In this document: in pieces, positions 5,840 through 6,305 of the stretch | Position numbering within the stretch: position 1 is the first letter of the stretch | Layout of the letters: each line of letters begins with the position of its first letter | Assembly: GCA_028684915.1 (NCBI GenBank) | Contig: JAQUEZ010000323.1 | Span: 1-6,305, forward strand | Reading direction: 5' to 3' | Source: Desulfobulbus sp. | GTDB taxonomy: Bacteria > Desulfobacterota > Desulfobulbia > Desulfobulbales > Desulfobulbaceae | Length of the DNA stretch: 6,305 nt | Made by a program: the position numbers and the translations under genes | The notes under the pieces: generated by a model | The model's input: the letters and a program-made list of their open reading frames with translations, nothing else | Databases searched by the model: none | Told to the model about the DNA's origin: nothing

Positions 5840-6305
5840 TCAAGGAGTGAACTGGCCCAGACTCAGTTGCTCCGAGAACACTTTGGCCAGATTGTTGTCG
5901 ATGACGTAGATGCAGATCTCCTTGGCGCCCTGGCGGGTGTAGCCAAATTTTTTCTGCAGATTCTTCATCATGAAGCGGACGTCGCCCTGGATTTTTTTAT
6001 CGTAGGTTTTGAACGACTCCTGGTCGAACTCCTTGACCGCACGGCGGAAGTTTTCGTTCTCAAGGAAGGGGTCGAGCACCTTCTCCTTGAGATTATGGAT
6101 ATAGCGCTCGTGGAGGTGGAGGTAGAGGGCGGTTGCGGTGATGTCTAGGTTGTCGCGGAGGATTTCCTGGGTCAGTGTGGTGCTGGTGTAGGCCTTCTGC
6201 ACGCTGCTGCGGAAGGCCAGGGCGTCGGAGGAGGCGACCATCAGCCGCGACTCGATCCGCTGGAAAAAGGCCTCGCCAATCTCCAGCCGCTCGCCGGTGA
6301 ACCGG
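5840..6305 (-). CDS. C-terminal part of a PrkA-family serine protein kinase-like protein
   Basis: The minus-strand frame enters from the right edge with R-F-T-G-E-R-L-E-I and runs 154 residues to a TGA. The pattern matches the tail of PrkA-type kinases as I recall it: T-G-E-x-L start, a helix resembling F-F-Q-R-I-E-S-R-L, a H-E-R segment (L-H-L-H-E-R-Y-I-H) and a final four-helix-like part with K-K-F-G-Y-T-R-Q-G-A-K-E, comparable to the family's E-H-G-Y-N-S-T-S-A-N-E. PrkA proteins couple an AAA+-like ATPase to a kinase and act in stress or sporulation responses, often beside SpoVR. The ATPase part would lie outside the window. The frame has no stop before the edge, so an internal ATG at 6241 is not the start. 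The antisense frame on the plus strand is a low-complexity shadow. The family call is moderate. Confidence 0.55.
   Translation of the reverse strand, partial: RFTGERLEIGEAFFQRIESRLMVASSDALAFRSSVQKAYTSTTLTQEILRDNLDITATALYLHLHERYIHNLKEKVLDPFLENENFRRAVKEFDQESFKTYDKKIQGDVRFMMKNLQKKFGYTRQGAKEICIYVIDNNLAKVFSEQLSLGQFTP

Noticed and set aside
5801..6148. Plus-strand ORF of 115 codons opposite the kinase-like gene
   Set aside because: Its Leu/Val/Asp/Glu-rich low-complexity product is typical of antisense frames, while the minus strand shows a family-like protein that is open to the window edge.
1..6305. CRISPR array, tRNA or rRNA gene
   Set aside because: No regularly spaced direct repeats and no cloverleaf or rRNA-like sequence were seen on either strand by eye.

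Overview
The window looks like part of a bacterial genomic island: a decayed mobile-element boundary on the left, one very large intact gene in the middle, and what may be host backbone on the right. The gene types (an IS3-family element, a tyrosine recombinase, a D12-class DNA adenine methylase, a PrkA-type kinase tail) suggest a Gram-negative bacterium, possibly a proteobacterium or Desulfobacterota member. That taxonomic guess is inference and cannot be fixed from this sequence. Hand counts of short samples give about 55-65% G+C in the right-hand gene, about 40-55% in the central gene and about 38% in both flanking spacers, which fits an acquired central gene.

Left part (1-1010): three gene fragments are stitched together. 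On the minus strand at 1-104 lies a piece of a tyrosine recombinase catalytic domain, cut within its H-x-L-R-H box. It abuts a 5'-truncated IS3-family transposase (101-715), which also carries an in-frame amber codon where relatives have Trp. The likely right end of that element, near 778, runs directly into the C-terminal third of a D12-class DNA adenine methylase (780-1010), cut at its DPPY catalytic motif. The methylase stop codon lies inside a 12-bp inverted repeat with a T run (1004-1031) that looks like an intrinsic terminator.

Centre (1229-5527): after an AT-rich spacer of about 200 bases and a good ribosome binding site, one intact gene encodes a 1432-residue protein. It has a STAND/NACHT-like NTPase module near the N-terminus (Walker A at residues 51-58, Walker B at 111-118, sensor-like S-S-R-P at 150-153, helical and winged-helix-like segments to about 368). 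A long alpha-helical region interrupted by a charged coiled coil follows. The C-terminus looks like a PD-(D/E)XK nuclease domain (D1319, E1334-x-K1336, Q1354). This architecture, sensor/NTPase plus nuclease beside integrase, IS and methylase debris, points to a single-gene anti-mobile-element defence protein, and it is the most interesting object in the window.

Right part (5528-6305): a low-G+C spacer of about 300 bases holds one unrecognised minus-strand ORF of 71 codons and a GC-rich hairpin. It is followed by the C-terminal 154 residues of a minus-strand gene resembling the tail of PrkA-family serine protein kinases, convergent with the NTPase-nuclease gene. The island boundary probably lies within or near this spacer.
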